A stretch of 34,061 nucleotides of DNA. Source: JAGNRR01 sp964389575 (GTDB taxonomy: Bacteria > Bacteroidota > Bacteroidia > Chitinophagales > Chitinophagaceae). The stretch's first letter is position 1. Every line of letters starts with the position of its first letter. A model generated the notes under the pieces. The model did no database searches. It was not told where the DNA came from and worked only from the letters and a program-made list of their open reading frames with translations. Position numbers and translations under genes: made by a program. This document shows positions 1 to 5,987 of the stretch, piece after piece. Location: assembly GCA_964389575.1 (NCBI GenBank), contig CAYMFF010000027.1, positions 1 through 34,061 of the forward strand, read 5' to 3'.

Positions 1-2
1 AC

Positions 3-107
3 ATCAAAAAAGAATGGAATTGCAATGTTCAAAAAATAGATTTAAAAACATTTGGTAAACTCATAGAATTCAGTGCTAAGATACGAAGCAGAAGCTCACG
101 GCATTAG
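3..107 (+). CDS. Possible C-terminal end of a gene entering from the left
   Basis: Frame 3 is open from the left edge to a TAG at 105-107 and encodes about 34 residues with a plausible mixed composition (lysine, aromatic and small residues, ending in an Arg/Ser-rich tail). The other two plus frames stop at positions 37 and 56. The stop codon lies in the loop and right arm of a strong stem-loop, which is a common arrangement at a gene end. There is too little sequence to name a family. A chance open frame of this length is quite possible, so the call is weak. Confidence 0.3.
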   Translation: MKKEWNCNVQKIDLKTFGKLIEFSAKIRSRSSRH

Positions 108-117
108 TGCTGTGAGC
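94..117 (+). other. Stem-loop with 10-bp stem and TTAG loop
   Basis: Positions 94-103 pair with 108-117 across a four-base loop (104-107). All ten pairs form, nine Watson-Crick and one G-T (100 with 111). There is no T-run after it on either strand, so it is not a classic intrinsic terminator. It may still mark the 3' end of whatever gene ends near position 107. Confidence 0.55.
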
Positions 118-135
118 CAAATATTCGATTTGTGC

Positions 136-202
136 TTTAATTATTTTCTCCAAAGGAGTCCTTCGGACCGAAAACGTCCCGCCTTGGGCGGGAGCGTTTT
201 AT
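136..202 (+). repeat. 67-bp intergenic repeat, copy 1 (intact hairpins)
   Basis: This element recurs in the same orientation at 5711-5777 at a constant offset of 5575 bases, with about six mismatches. It contains three consecutive foldbacks: CTCC-AAA-GGAG, GTCC-TTC-GGAC, and a long hairpin at 171-200 in which AAAACGTCCCGCC pairs with GGCGGGA plus CGTTTT around a TTG loop, with one bulged G at 194. The long stem is intact here. Both copies are outside genes, which suggests a REP-like family or a structured RNA element, but no coding function is evident. Confidence 0.85.
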
Positions 203-416
203 AGGTAGGAGGGTTTCGGTTTGTTGTGTTTTTAGCATTGGGTATAGCTAGTGTTAGTAACATGTCACATCTAATAGAGTTTAAAACCTTCCTTATTTGA
301 TTGTGAAATTTTTTTCTTTGCATCTAAAATTAAATTCCAATCTTTGTTGCCCATTTTAGGAGCTGTGTTGATAATTAATAATGACTTTTGTTTCTTAGAC
401 GATAAATCTTTTTTCT

Positions 417-447
417 CCGCCGAGTATGTTGCTAGACGACTCGGCGG
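417..447. other. Perfect stem-loop, 9-bp stem
   Basis: CCGCCGAGT at 417-425 is the exact reverse complement of ACTCGGCGG at 439-447, with a 13-base loop. On the plus strand it is followed by TTTTAT, and on the minus strand the arm is followed by AGAAAAAAG, so it could act as a weak plus-strand terminator. No gene on the plus strand clearly ends upstream of it. It forms a tandem with the next hairpin. Confidence 0.65.
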
Positions 448-461
448 TTTTATGCTTACTG

Positions 462-491
462 CCTCCGTGTCCTCTTCTAGTGACACGGAGG
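462..491. other. Perfect stem-loop, 10-bp stem
   Basis: CCTCCGTGTC at 462-471 pairs exactly with GACACGGAGG at 482-491 around a ten-base loop. It lies 14 bases after the preceding hairpin and has an unrelated sequence. Two unrelated GC-rich perfect hairpins in a row within AT-rich sequence suggest a structured RNA, a mobile-element end or a protein-binding site. Nothing in the sequence decides between these. Confidence 0.65.
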
Positions 492-588
492 AGACAAAAC
501 GATTGAAGGAGCTCAGGAAGTGGATAGATAGTAATGGATAATTTTTAGTACTTGCTTATTAAACATAGAATACACCTAGGATAAAGAA

Positions 589-1215
589 TTATAATAATGG
601 CACACCATCTAATTCTTGTGCTTGAGAAATTTGTTGCAAGTCTTGAACGTTTATGCTACCACTTAGCCAAGCTTGCGCTTCATCATTATCTCGCAGTATA
701 GTAGGCATTCTCTTTTTTTTGTTGTGTATATATTCCATTACTTCATTTGCAGCACAGGTTATAATGGTATAGGTAGTAATTACTTCGGCTGTTGCTTTAT
801 TAAGCCATTCGCTATACAAGCCGCCAAAATAAAATAAGTCTTCGGGGCCAAGATCAATTGCATACTTTGTTTTTTCTTTTCCTTTTTCATCTTCCCAACG
901 CCATTCATAAAAACAAGATGCTGGGATGATACAACGTTGCTTTTTCTTAAGCGCATCACGGAAGGAGGGTTTTTCAGATAAAGTTTCTGCCTGAGCATTC
1001 AGGCACATTTTGCCTAGTTTTTTTGCTGAATCGGTATCTTGGGTCCAATGTGGGATTAATCCCCATTTCATGCGGGTAGCTTCTTGCGCTGTGATAACGG
1101 GTAGGGTGGGATGCGCAAACCCTATGGCATATGCTGGCATTTCGGTATCCTTATATTTTTCGGGATATCGTTTTTTTAAAATACGCAATTTCGCAGGGCT
1201 ATAATGATAGCACAT
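589..1215 (-). CDS. SRAP-domain protein (YedK/HMCES family)
   Basis: Proteins of this family protect abasic sites in single-stranded DNA by forming a thiazolidine crosslink through the amino-terminal cysteine. The 208-residue product spans the whole domain. Cys2 follows the initiator Met and would become residue 1 after Met removal. The conserved asparagine is in LNAQAET (Asn73), the active-site glutamate in SCFYEW (Glu104), and the conserved histidine is probably His164, just before KKKRMPTIL. The ATG start is fixed by the need for Cys2. The gene stands alone: the operon upstream of it ends at an intrinsic terminator at 1257-1281. No SOS box was seen. The family assignment is secure; activity is inferred from conserved residues. 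Confidence 0.95.
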   Translation of the reverse strand: MCYHYSPAKLRILKKRYPEKYKDTEMPAYAIGFAHPTLPVITAQEATRMKWGLIPHWTQDTDSAKKLGKMCLNAQAETLSEKPSFRDALKKKQRCIIPASCFYEWRWEDEKGKEKTKYAIDLGPEDLFYFGGLYSEWLNKATAEVITTYTIITCAANEVMEYIHNKKKRMPTILRDNDEAQAWLSGSINVQDLQQISQAQELDGVPLL

Positions 1216-1256
1216 GACTCAAATTTACGCTTTTTAGCATTTTTAAATTCATAAAA

Positions 1257-1281
1257 AACCTCAAGCCAATAGCTTGAGGTT
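1257..1281 (-). terminator. Intrinsic terminator of the sigma-MbnPH-YHYH operon
   Basis: On the minus strand a perfect 10-bp stem (AACCTCAAGC with GCTTGAGGTT) encloses a five-base loop and runs straight into TTTTTTATG. It lies 22 bases after the stop codon of the YHYH-domain gene at 1304. Structure and U-tract fit a Rho-independent terminator for that transcript. It also separates the operon from the SRAP gene downstream. Confidence 0.88.
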
Positions 1282-1303
1282 CTTAAATTTTGCTATGTTA
1301 TTC

Positions 1304-2641
1304 TTAGTCTTTTTTAATTACAATTTTAAAACTCTTGCTATTGGTTCCGTTGGAAACTCTCACCATATAGACACCGGCATAAATTGTCTCAGTATCAAAA
1401 TAGGCAATGGTTTGTCCTTTATTGATTTGCGTTTGACTAAGCAGTTTGCCGCTAAGATCCAGTAATTCTAAATTCATGTTTTCTTTGACCAAATCATTAA
1501 TTTGAATTGCAATTAAATCGCTAGCTGGATTTGGAAATATAGTAATGTTCAATTTTTGGAATTCTAATTCTGAAATAGCCGAAGGAGAATAAACTGTTGT
1601 GGGTTCTGAAATAGCGGTTATTTTTCCACCCACAACATTTCCATAAAAAGTTGGTCCGACCACATAGGGGTATGCCGAGTTCCAATTGGCATCCACCGTG
1701 GCGAAATAACAGTAGGTGCCATTTGGGTATTCGGGTGTTTGGCAAATTCGTCCGTTGTGTTCATCAAGATAATCAGAAGCACTATTGGCAACATATTGAT
1801 AATCTTCACGGAAATAGCCATTAAAGTAAGTTCCTGTAGTTGGAGGGCCATTGGTTCGGGTAGTAGCAGAATTTAATTGATAGCTTGATTTCATTCTTAC
1901 AATGCCACCCGTACCATCAGTATTTTTATATCCATAAGCTCCATAAATAGGGTAGCCGTCATAAGCAAAACCTATCAGGGGTGAATGCGTATTACTATCA
2001 ATTGCGTACAATCCATCAGCATCATACATATTACAAATAGTAGAAACTACGTTTAGGTCCAGTTTAAATGCACTTGGGTTTTGGTGGTGGTGGTAGTTTC
2101 CCATTGCCGGGTGAGCCTTACTGCAATCAAAGCCTAACATTTCTGCTGGTATGGCATCTCGGTTCCAATCTTGGGTAGCCATGGGTCCTCCCGGGCAAGG
2201 TGGATTTCCGGGTCCGCCGCAAAGTGCTTGTGTATTATTATTCCAAGCGACTCCATCTCTCCAATCAAAAAGAGAAACTCCATTAACAAAAATTCCAATG
2301 TTACCAGGATTGGTCTCTGTTGGGCTTCCGGTATTGGGTGCAGGCGTTACTGGCATTTGATAAATAGCATTTTGTGCCTGGGCTTGCGAAGGGTTGCCAT
2401 CTTGAAATGGTCCTGTAGGATATGCAGGAACGCCTTCTGTCGTTATATAAACCCAAGTTGCAGAATATTCTACTTTTTGGCAATTCACTAGAATATTATT
2501 GCTTTGTGCTACACTATTTCCCATGTTGTAAAAGGTTCCAGTTTGCGTTGTATTTTGAAGATAAGAAGTTACTTCAGGGCCTTGCGCTATTGCTAATTGT
2601 GCAACAGATAAAAAGATAATGGTAATAATAATTTTTTGCAT
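1304..2641 (-). CDS. YHYH-domain protein with T9SS sorting domain
   Basis: The 445-residue product has a signal peptide (about 1-20, cleavage after LAIAQ) and a YHYH-type domain at roughly 50-335. The signature is GNYHHHQNP (181-189), a His-rich variant of the motif that names the family, followed by the second conserved block GFAYDGYPIYGAYG (224-237). A Cys/Gly/Pro-rich loop with two cysteines lies at 141-152. From about residue 365 a type A C-terminal sorting domain begins (ITIFPNPASD, ending in FKIVIKKD), which predicts export through the type IX system and attachment or release at the cell surface. It starts 25 bases after the di-heme enzyme gene and is the last gene of the operon. The domain's biochemical role is unknown; the histidines could bind metal, and the operon context points to copper. 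Confidence 0.9.
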   Translation of the reverse strand: MQKIIITIIFLSVAQLAIAQGPEVTSYLQNTTQTGTFYNMGNSVAQSNNILVNCQKVEYSATWVYITTEGVPAYPTGPFQDGNPSQAQAQNAIYQMPVTPAPNTGSPTETNPGNIGIFVNGVSLFDWRDGVAWNNNTQALCGGPGNPPCPGGPMATQDWNRDAIPAEMLGFDCSKAHPAMGNYHHHQNPSAFKLDLNVVSTICNMYDADGLYAIDSNTHSPLIGFAYDGYPIYGAYGYKNTDGTGGIVRMKSSYQLNSATTRTNGPPTTGTYFNGYFREDYQYVANSASDYLDEHNGRICQTPEYPNGTYCYFATVDANWNSAYPYVVGPTFYGNVVGGKITAISEPTTVYSPSAISELEFQKLNITIFPNPASDLIAIQINDLVKENMNLELLDLSGKLLSQTQINKGQTIAYFDTETIYAGVYMVRVSNGTNSKSFKIVIKKD

Positions 2642-2666
2642 GTTTTATAGTTTAGACGTTTTAAAT

Positions 2667-3698
2667 TTAATGTTTACTCGTGGGATTCTCAAATTTTGGG
2701 AAGCTATGCTTTTTATTGAAAACAAAGGTCTGATCATTGAGTGTGTGCAGAAAAGCTATTAGATCCGTTTTTTCGTTGGAGCTAAGTTTAATATTATTTT
2801 TTAATTGTGGTGCTAAAGAAGGCGAATGAACAATCCCATTTGAGTAATGATGTAACACTTGTCGAAGTTTATTAAAACGGCCATCATGCATATAGGGATA
2901 AGTGAAACTAAGGTTGCGAAGGGTGGGAATCTTGAACAGAAAACGATCACTTTCCTTTTTAGTTACTTTGTAGCGCCCAACATCATTCAAGGTAGTGTCA
3001 ATTGCCAATCCATTATTGGCAAATTGGTAACTCGAAAAAAGTGGCTCGACATGGCAACTGCCACAGTTTATTCTAAAAAGTTGATAACCCGTTTCTTCTT
3101 GAATGGTGAACTTCTTTTCTCCACGGACTACACTATCATACTTGGCATTTGCACTTACCAGTGTTAATTGAAATTGAGATAGGGATTTCAAAATTCGCTC
3201 TCCCGTAATATTATAATCACCGTAAATTTCGTAAAAAGTTTTAGCATATAGATTGCTATTTTTTAATTTATTAGCAATGTTTCTTATGTCTTCTGCCATT
3301 TCGCCAGGGTGACTAATAGGGGCTAGTGCCTGAACGTCTAAATGATTAATAGCGCCATCCCACATAAATTTTTCTTGCCAAGCCAGATTGATTAAAGCTG
3401 GGGCATTCCGCGTGCCGATTGAATCATGAATGCCATGACTCAAATCATGATCCGTATGAGCAAAGGCATTAAAAGGAGAATGACAAGACGCACAAGAAAC
3501 TGTGCTGTCTTTAGAGAAAATAGGATCATAGAATAATTTTCGACCCAAGGCTATTTTTTTTAGGTTCAGCTTGTTTTGGGCGAAATTATAAACCGGTTCG
3601 GGAAAATGATTCGGGCCTTTGAAATGATCGGATTGGGAAGCGCCTAAAAAAGAAAAAGCAGCAATTAAAACTAAATATACAATCGTTCTACTTTTCAT
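2667..3698 (-). CDS. Di-heme c-type peroxidase, MauG/MbnH-like
   Basis: The 343-residue protein has an N-terminal signal or anchor helix (about 5-20) and two CxxCH haem-attachment motifs, CASCH (69-73) and CGSCH (212-216), the layout of the bacterial di-haem peroxidase superfamily. Other family features are the Trp-containing FMWDGAINHL (111-120) and PYMHDGRF (268-275). After the last motif the sequence runs VLHHYSNG, so Tyr285 may be the distal haem ligand as in MauG-type enzymes, rather than the Met of classical CcpA; this alignment was made by eye. Its start overlaps the MbnP-like gene by 11 bases. MbnH enzymes oxidise a tryptophan of MbnP to kynurenine, so the neighbour is the likely substrate. 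An ordinary cytochrome c peroxidase role is the alternative. Confidence 0.9.
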   Translation of the reverse strand: MKSRTIVYLVLIAAFSFLGASQSDHFKGPNHFPEPVYNFAQNKLNLKKIALGRKLFYDPIFSKDSTVSCASCHSPFNAFAHTDHDLSHGIHDSIGTRNAPALINLAWQEKFMWDGAINHLDVQALAPISHPGEMAEDIRNIANKLKNSNLYAKTFYEIYGDYNITGERILKSLSQFQLTLVSANAKYDSVVRGEKKFTIQEETGYQLFRINCGSCHVEPLFSSYQFANNGLAIDTTLNDVGRYKVTKKESDRFLFKIPTLRNLSFTYPYMHDGRFNKLRQVLHHYSNGIVHSPSLAPQLKNNIKLSSNEKTDLIAFLHTLNDQTFVFNKKHSFPKFENPTSKH

Positions 3699-4353
3699 AT
3701 TTAAAAGATGCAGTAAATGATTTGCTTAATTCTACCGCGCGCAAGCCTGGGCTCATTACGCTGTGCTCCTTGCCTAAATCAATAGTGTTCATGAACTGAT
3801 CTATTGCTATTGCAATAGATTGTTTGCCACTTGGCGTACAAGCTACGCTATAGTTCTGAAGGGCATTGTAAGGATAAGAATATCCACCTAAATGAAATTG
3901 AAATTTGTTTTTTCGAGTAGGACAAAGAGTTGACGTTCCTTCTATTTTAAAATTGATATACCCACTCTGCCAGCTCCAGTACATTCCGTTGGTCGGGTCT
4001 AAATCGCCACCAAAAGCACCCGAAACACTTTTGGTGCTATCTACTCCAATGCTAAATACAACATGGTCAAAATCTAATGTGTCAGAAGTTGTTTCTAAAA
4101 TAAAAACGGACGATTGTGAAACATCAAACAAAAAATATTGATCAAGTTTTTTAACTAACGTATCTGCTTTCATTAGTCGAATATTAGATACATAAAACTT
4201 GCAGGCGCTGAAAGAGATTGGTTTGTTTTGGTATTCGTATTTTTCATTCAATTTAAATATTTCATCTTGAAACAAGAAAGTAAATTTTATTTCTTGTGCT
4301 TCGCACGCCAAGCAAATAAAAATACTGATAGTCGTAATAATTAATAACTTCAT
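3688..4353 (-). CDS. MbnP-like copper-binding protein
   Basis: The 221-residue product begins with a signal peptide (FICLACEAQ, cleavage near residue 20). It carries hallmarks of the MbnP family: SACKFYVSNIRL (49-60), FSIGVDS (100-106), the block DPTNGMYWSWQSGY (119-132) and FHLGGYSYPY (153-162). In characterised MbnP a tryptophan is oxidised to kynurenine by the partner MbnH and helps bind copper with histidines. Candidate residues here are Trp126 and Trp128, with His154 in the FHLGG block as a possible ligand. The start codon follows the stop of the upstream gene with no gap (TAAATG), and the 3' end overlaps the di-haem gene. No methanobactin precursor or biosynthesis gene is in the window. 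The family call is from pattern recognition; copper binding is inferred. Confidence 0.85.
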   Translation of the reverse strand: MKLLIITTISIFICLACEAQEIKFTFLFQDEIFKLNEKYEYQNKPISFSACKFYVSNIRLMKADTLVKKLDQYFLFDVSQSSVFILETTSDTLDFDHVVFSIGVDSTKSVSGAFGGDLDPTNGMYWSWQSGYINFKIEGTSTLCPTRKNKFQFHLGGYSYPYNALQNYSVACTPSGKQSIAIAIDQFMNTIDLGKEHSVMSPGLRAVELSKSFTASFKYEK

Positions 4354-4833
4354 TTAACGAGCGGGTTGTGGGCGCCTTCTTTCTCTGCCTCTTGGTGCAA
4401 ATAGGTTAGCCATTTCTTGGCTCAATTCTGCGAAAGCAGCTAATTGGTCTTCGTTACAGATACTTTTTATGTCTAAAAAATGAGCATAGTGAATTTTTTC
4501 AATGGCCGATTTTGCAGTAGTAATTTCATTCAACAACGAATCACTGACTTTATTGTCATTTTGAGTTTCGCCTAGGGTTGCATAAAGATCTTTTTTTAAT
4601 TGTCTAATGCGCTGTGCATTTCCTTTAATTTTTAATTGATGCTCGCTGATTAATTCTTCGTATTGTGCTATTTGTTTTGCATCAAAGCCCAATCTTTTGA
4701 TAACAACCTTTTTTGGTTGTTCAGGCATTCTATTTCTCATTTTATTTTTGCCAATAAACAAAAAACTTAATAAAATGATATTCCCAACCAGCAATACAAT
4801 CAGACCCAATTTGAAAATCTTCGTTTTACTCAT
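4354..4833 (-). CDS. Spy/CnrX-like periplasmic metal-sensor-type protein
   Basis: The 159-residue protein has an N-terminal transmembrane helix (about 8-28). An all-helical charged periplasmic domain follows (about 45-148) with two LTxxQ-like turns, LGFDAKQIAQYEEL (48-61) and ICNEDQLAAF (125-134), as in the Spy/CpxP/ZraP/CnrX group. Histidines at 65, 115 and 118 are possible metal ligands. The tail is Arg/Pro-rich. It overlaps the anti-sigma-like gene by 8 bases. The order sigma, short single-pass protein, membrane-anchored helical sensor matches the CnrH-CnrY-CnrX metal-sensing logic. It could instead be a chaperone-like Spy protein. Fold call moderately sure, function inferred. Confidence 0.72.
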   Translation of the reverse strand: MSKTKIFKLGLIVLLVGNIILLSFLFIGKNKMRNRMPEQPKKVVIKRLGFDAKQIAQYEELISEHQLKIKGNAQRIRQLKKDLYATLGETQNDNKVSDSLLNEITTAKSAIEKIHYAHFLDIKSICNEDQLAAFAELSQEMANLFAPRGRERRRPQPAR

Positions 4834-5104
4834 ACAATTGGAATTTTTCTTGTTGAACTAAATTTTCTACTTCTGTCTTTGGATTAGCATCATTTGATTG
4901 AACAAGGACGAAAGCCTCAATACACAATATCAATGCTAATATAGCAGCAGCACTGGCTAACCATTTCTTTGATACGGTAGCGCCTTGCTGAGCCGCTTTC
5001 GCTAAGATAGTGTCGTAAAGTGCGGCAGGTGGTTCCAACTGTTGGACTGATTGTATAATGTCGAACTCGCGCTCCATCATATCATTTGACGTGGTATTAT
5101 TCAT
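4826..5104 (-). CDS. Short single-pass anti-sigma-like protein
   Basis: This 92-residue protein has an acidic, helical N-terminal segment (1-45, with EREFDIIQSVQQLEPP), one transmembrane helix at about 48-68, and a short outer tail. Size, topology and position match CnrY-type anti-sigma factors, which hold the sigma factor at the membrane with the cytoplasmic segment. It has no zinc-binding HxxxCxxC motif, so it is not a ZAS-domain anti-sigma. It overlaps both neighbours by 8 bases, which suggests coupled translation with the sigma factor and the periplasmic sensor. Sequence alone is too short for a firm family call. Confidence 0.65.
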   Translation of the reverse strand: MNNTTSNDMMEREFDIIQSVQQLEPPAALYDTILAKAAQQGATVSKKWLASAAAILALILCIEAFVLVQSNDANPKTEVENLVQQEKFQLYE

Positions 5105-5612
5105 TTTCCTTTGATTTGTTTAATAGTTTTTTTAAATTACTTTTTGCACGTTGAAACATTGATTCTACTGCTTTTGGAGACTTTTCAATGATTTCGGCTA
5201 CTTCTTTCACTGACTTTTGTTCCATTTTTAGGAGTATCAGTATTTGTTGCTGATCGGGTGATAATTGATAAATGCAATTCAATAAATTCTTTATTCCTTC
5301 ATCGCTTTCGAGTATCTGAGCAGGATTTCTGCTTTGGGTCGCCAAGTGGATTGTGATTTCATTATCTGTGCGATAATGAACTTGGTTTTTTAGTCTTTTT
5401 TTTGATCGTAAGAAATCAATGGATTTATTAATTGTGATTCTATATATCCATGTTTTTAATTTGGCTTCATTTCGGAATGTATTAAAGTTGGAATGGACTT
5501 GTAAAAATACATCTTGTGTAATTTCCTCGGCATCTTCTGCGTTAAGCGCATATTTATAGGCCATGGTGTACACCAAGGAAGCATGCTCCTTATATATCTC
5601 AGAGAATTTCAA
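5097..5612 (-). CDS. ECF-type RNA polymerase sigma factor
   Basis: The 171-residue protein has region 2 at about 3-72, including DAEEITQDVFLQVH (27-40) and KLKTWIYRITINKSIDFLRS (51-70). Region 4 is at about 110-165, with the helix-turn-helix SVKEVAEIIEKSPKAVESMF (134-153). The start codon is TTG: an in-frame TAA lies immediately upstream, and region 2.1 (FSEIYKEH) would be lost from any later start. As the first gene of the operon ahead of its presumed anti-sigma it probably drives its own expression and that of the MbnPH-YHYH genes. I could not define its own promoter motif. Upstream at 5625-5643 is a TACAA/TTGTA inverted repeat that could be an operator, but this is weak. Confidence 0.93.
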   Translation of the reverse strand: MKFSEIYKEHASLVYTMAYKYALNAEDAEEITQDVFLQVHSNFNTFRNEAKLKTWIYRITINKSIDFLRSKKRLKNQVHYRTDNEITIHLATQSRNPAQILESDEGIKNLLNCIYQLSPDQQQILILLKMEQKSVKEVAEIIEKSPKAVESMFQRAKSNLKKLLNKSKENE

Positions 5613-5710
5613 TTATCGCGAATTTACAATAGCTAGTTGTACAATTGGGTTACTTGCTTTGGGATTTGTTGTTTGATTAATTTTTTTTAATCATAGAGTA
5701 CGATTCACTT

Positions 5711-5777
5711 TTTAATTATTTTCTCCAAAGGAGTACTTCGGACCGAAAACGTATTTCCTTAGGCGGGAGCGTTTTAT
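5711..5777 (+). repeat. 67-bp intergenic repeat, copy 2 (decayed hairpin)
   Basis: This is the second copy of the element at 136-202, in the same orientation. The CTCC-AAA-GGAG foldback and the outer AAAACG/CGTTTT pairs of the long hairpin are kept. The GC core of the left arm has changed from TCCCGCC to TATTTCC while the right arm GGCGGGA is intact, so the central stem no longer pairs. Five of the six or so differences from copy 1 fall in this hairpin. It sits between the divergent sigma and pyrG genes. Confidence 0.85.
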
Positions 5778-5884
5778 GTGAAAAGTGATTTTGAGCTATT
5801 TTAATCGAAATAAATGTCTTCAGGCAAAAAACAATTTTCAAAACCGTTTTTCCTGCACTTATCCCCAAATCTGAATTAATAATT

Positions 5885-5914
5885 CTGTAAGTTTCTCAGG
5901 CGTGATTATCTTTG
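5885..5914 (+). promoter_or_regulatory. Candidate Bacteroidota-type promoter for pyrG
   Basis: TATCTTTG at 5907-5914 matches the Bacteroidota -7 consensus TAnnTTTG exactly. With a 19-base spacer the -33 position holds CTG (5885-5887) rather than TTG. It lies about 73 bases before the chosen pyrG start. No experimental support. Confidence 0.4.
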
Positions 5915-5987
5915 AACGACCTTTGGATGTTTCTGGCTGCTTTCAGCCGTTTAAAGAAAGATGTTTTGGTCATTAAATCGATTTGAT

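Larger units (their letters stand above)
108..588. other. Intergenic stretch without a supported gene
   Basis: The stretch holds repeat copy 1 (136-202) and two perfect hairpins (417-447 and 462-491). Two overlapping short open frames, one on each strand between 271 and 541, run through the hairpins. Both need non-ATG starts (TTG at 344, GTG at 486) and neither resembles a family I recognise, so neither is called. No promoter was identified. Confidence 0.6.
5613..5987. other. Divergent intergenic region between sigma operon and pyrG
   Basis: No gene is seen here. It holds an AT-rich palindrome (TGATTAA at 5674-5680 with TTAATCA at 5687-5693), repeat copy 2 (5711-5777) and a candidate pyrG promoter (5885-5914). 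The 8-bp arms TCACTTTT (5705-5712) and AAAAGTGA (5781-5788) bracket the repeat, so the whole element could fold into one larger structure. Confidence 0.6.

Noticed and set aside
344..541. Short plus-strand open frame of 65 codons in the left intergenic region
   Set aside because: It needs a TTG start, runs through two perfect hairpins and has no recognisable family. A minus-strand frame over 271-486 needs a GTG start and is equally unsupported.
5674..5693. TGATTAA/TTAATCA palindrome as a terminator
   Set aside because: It is AT-only in the core, lies between divergent genes and follows no gene end.
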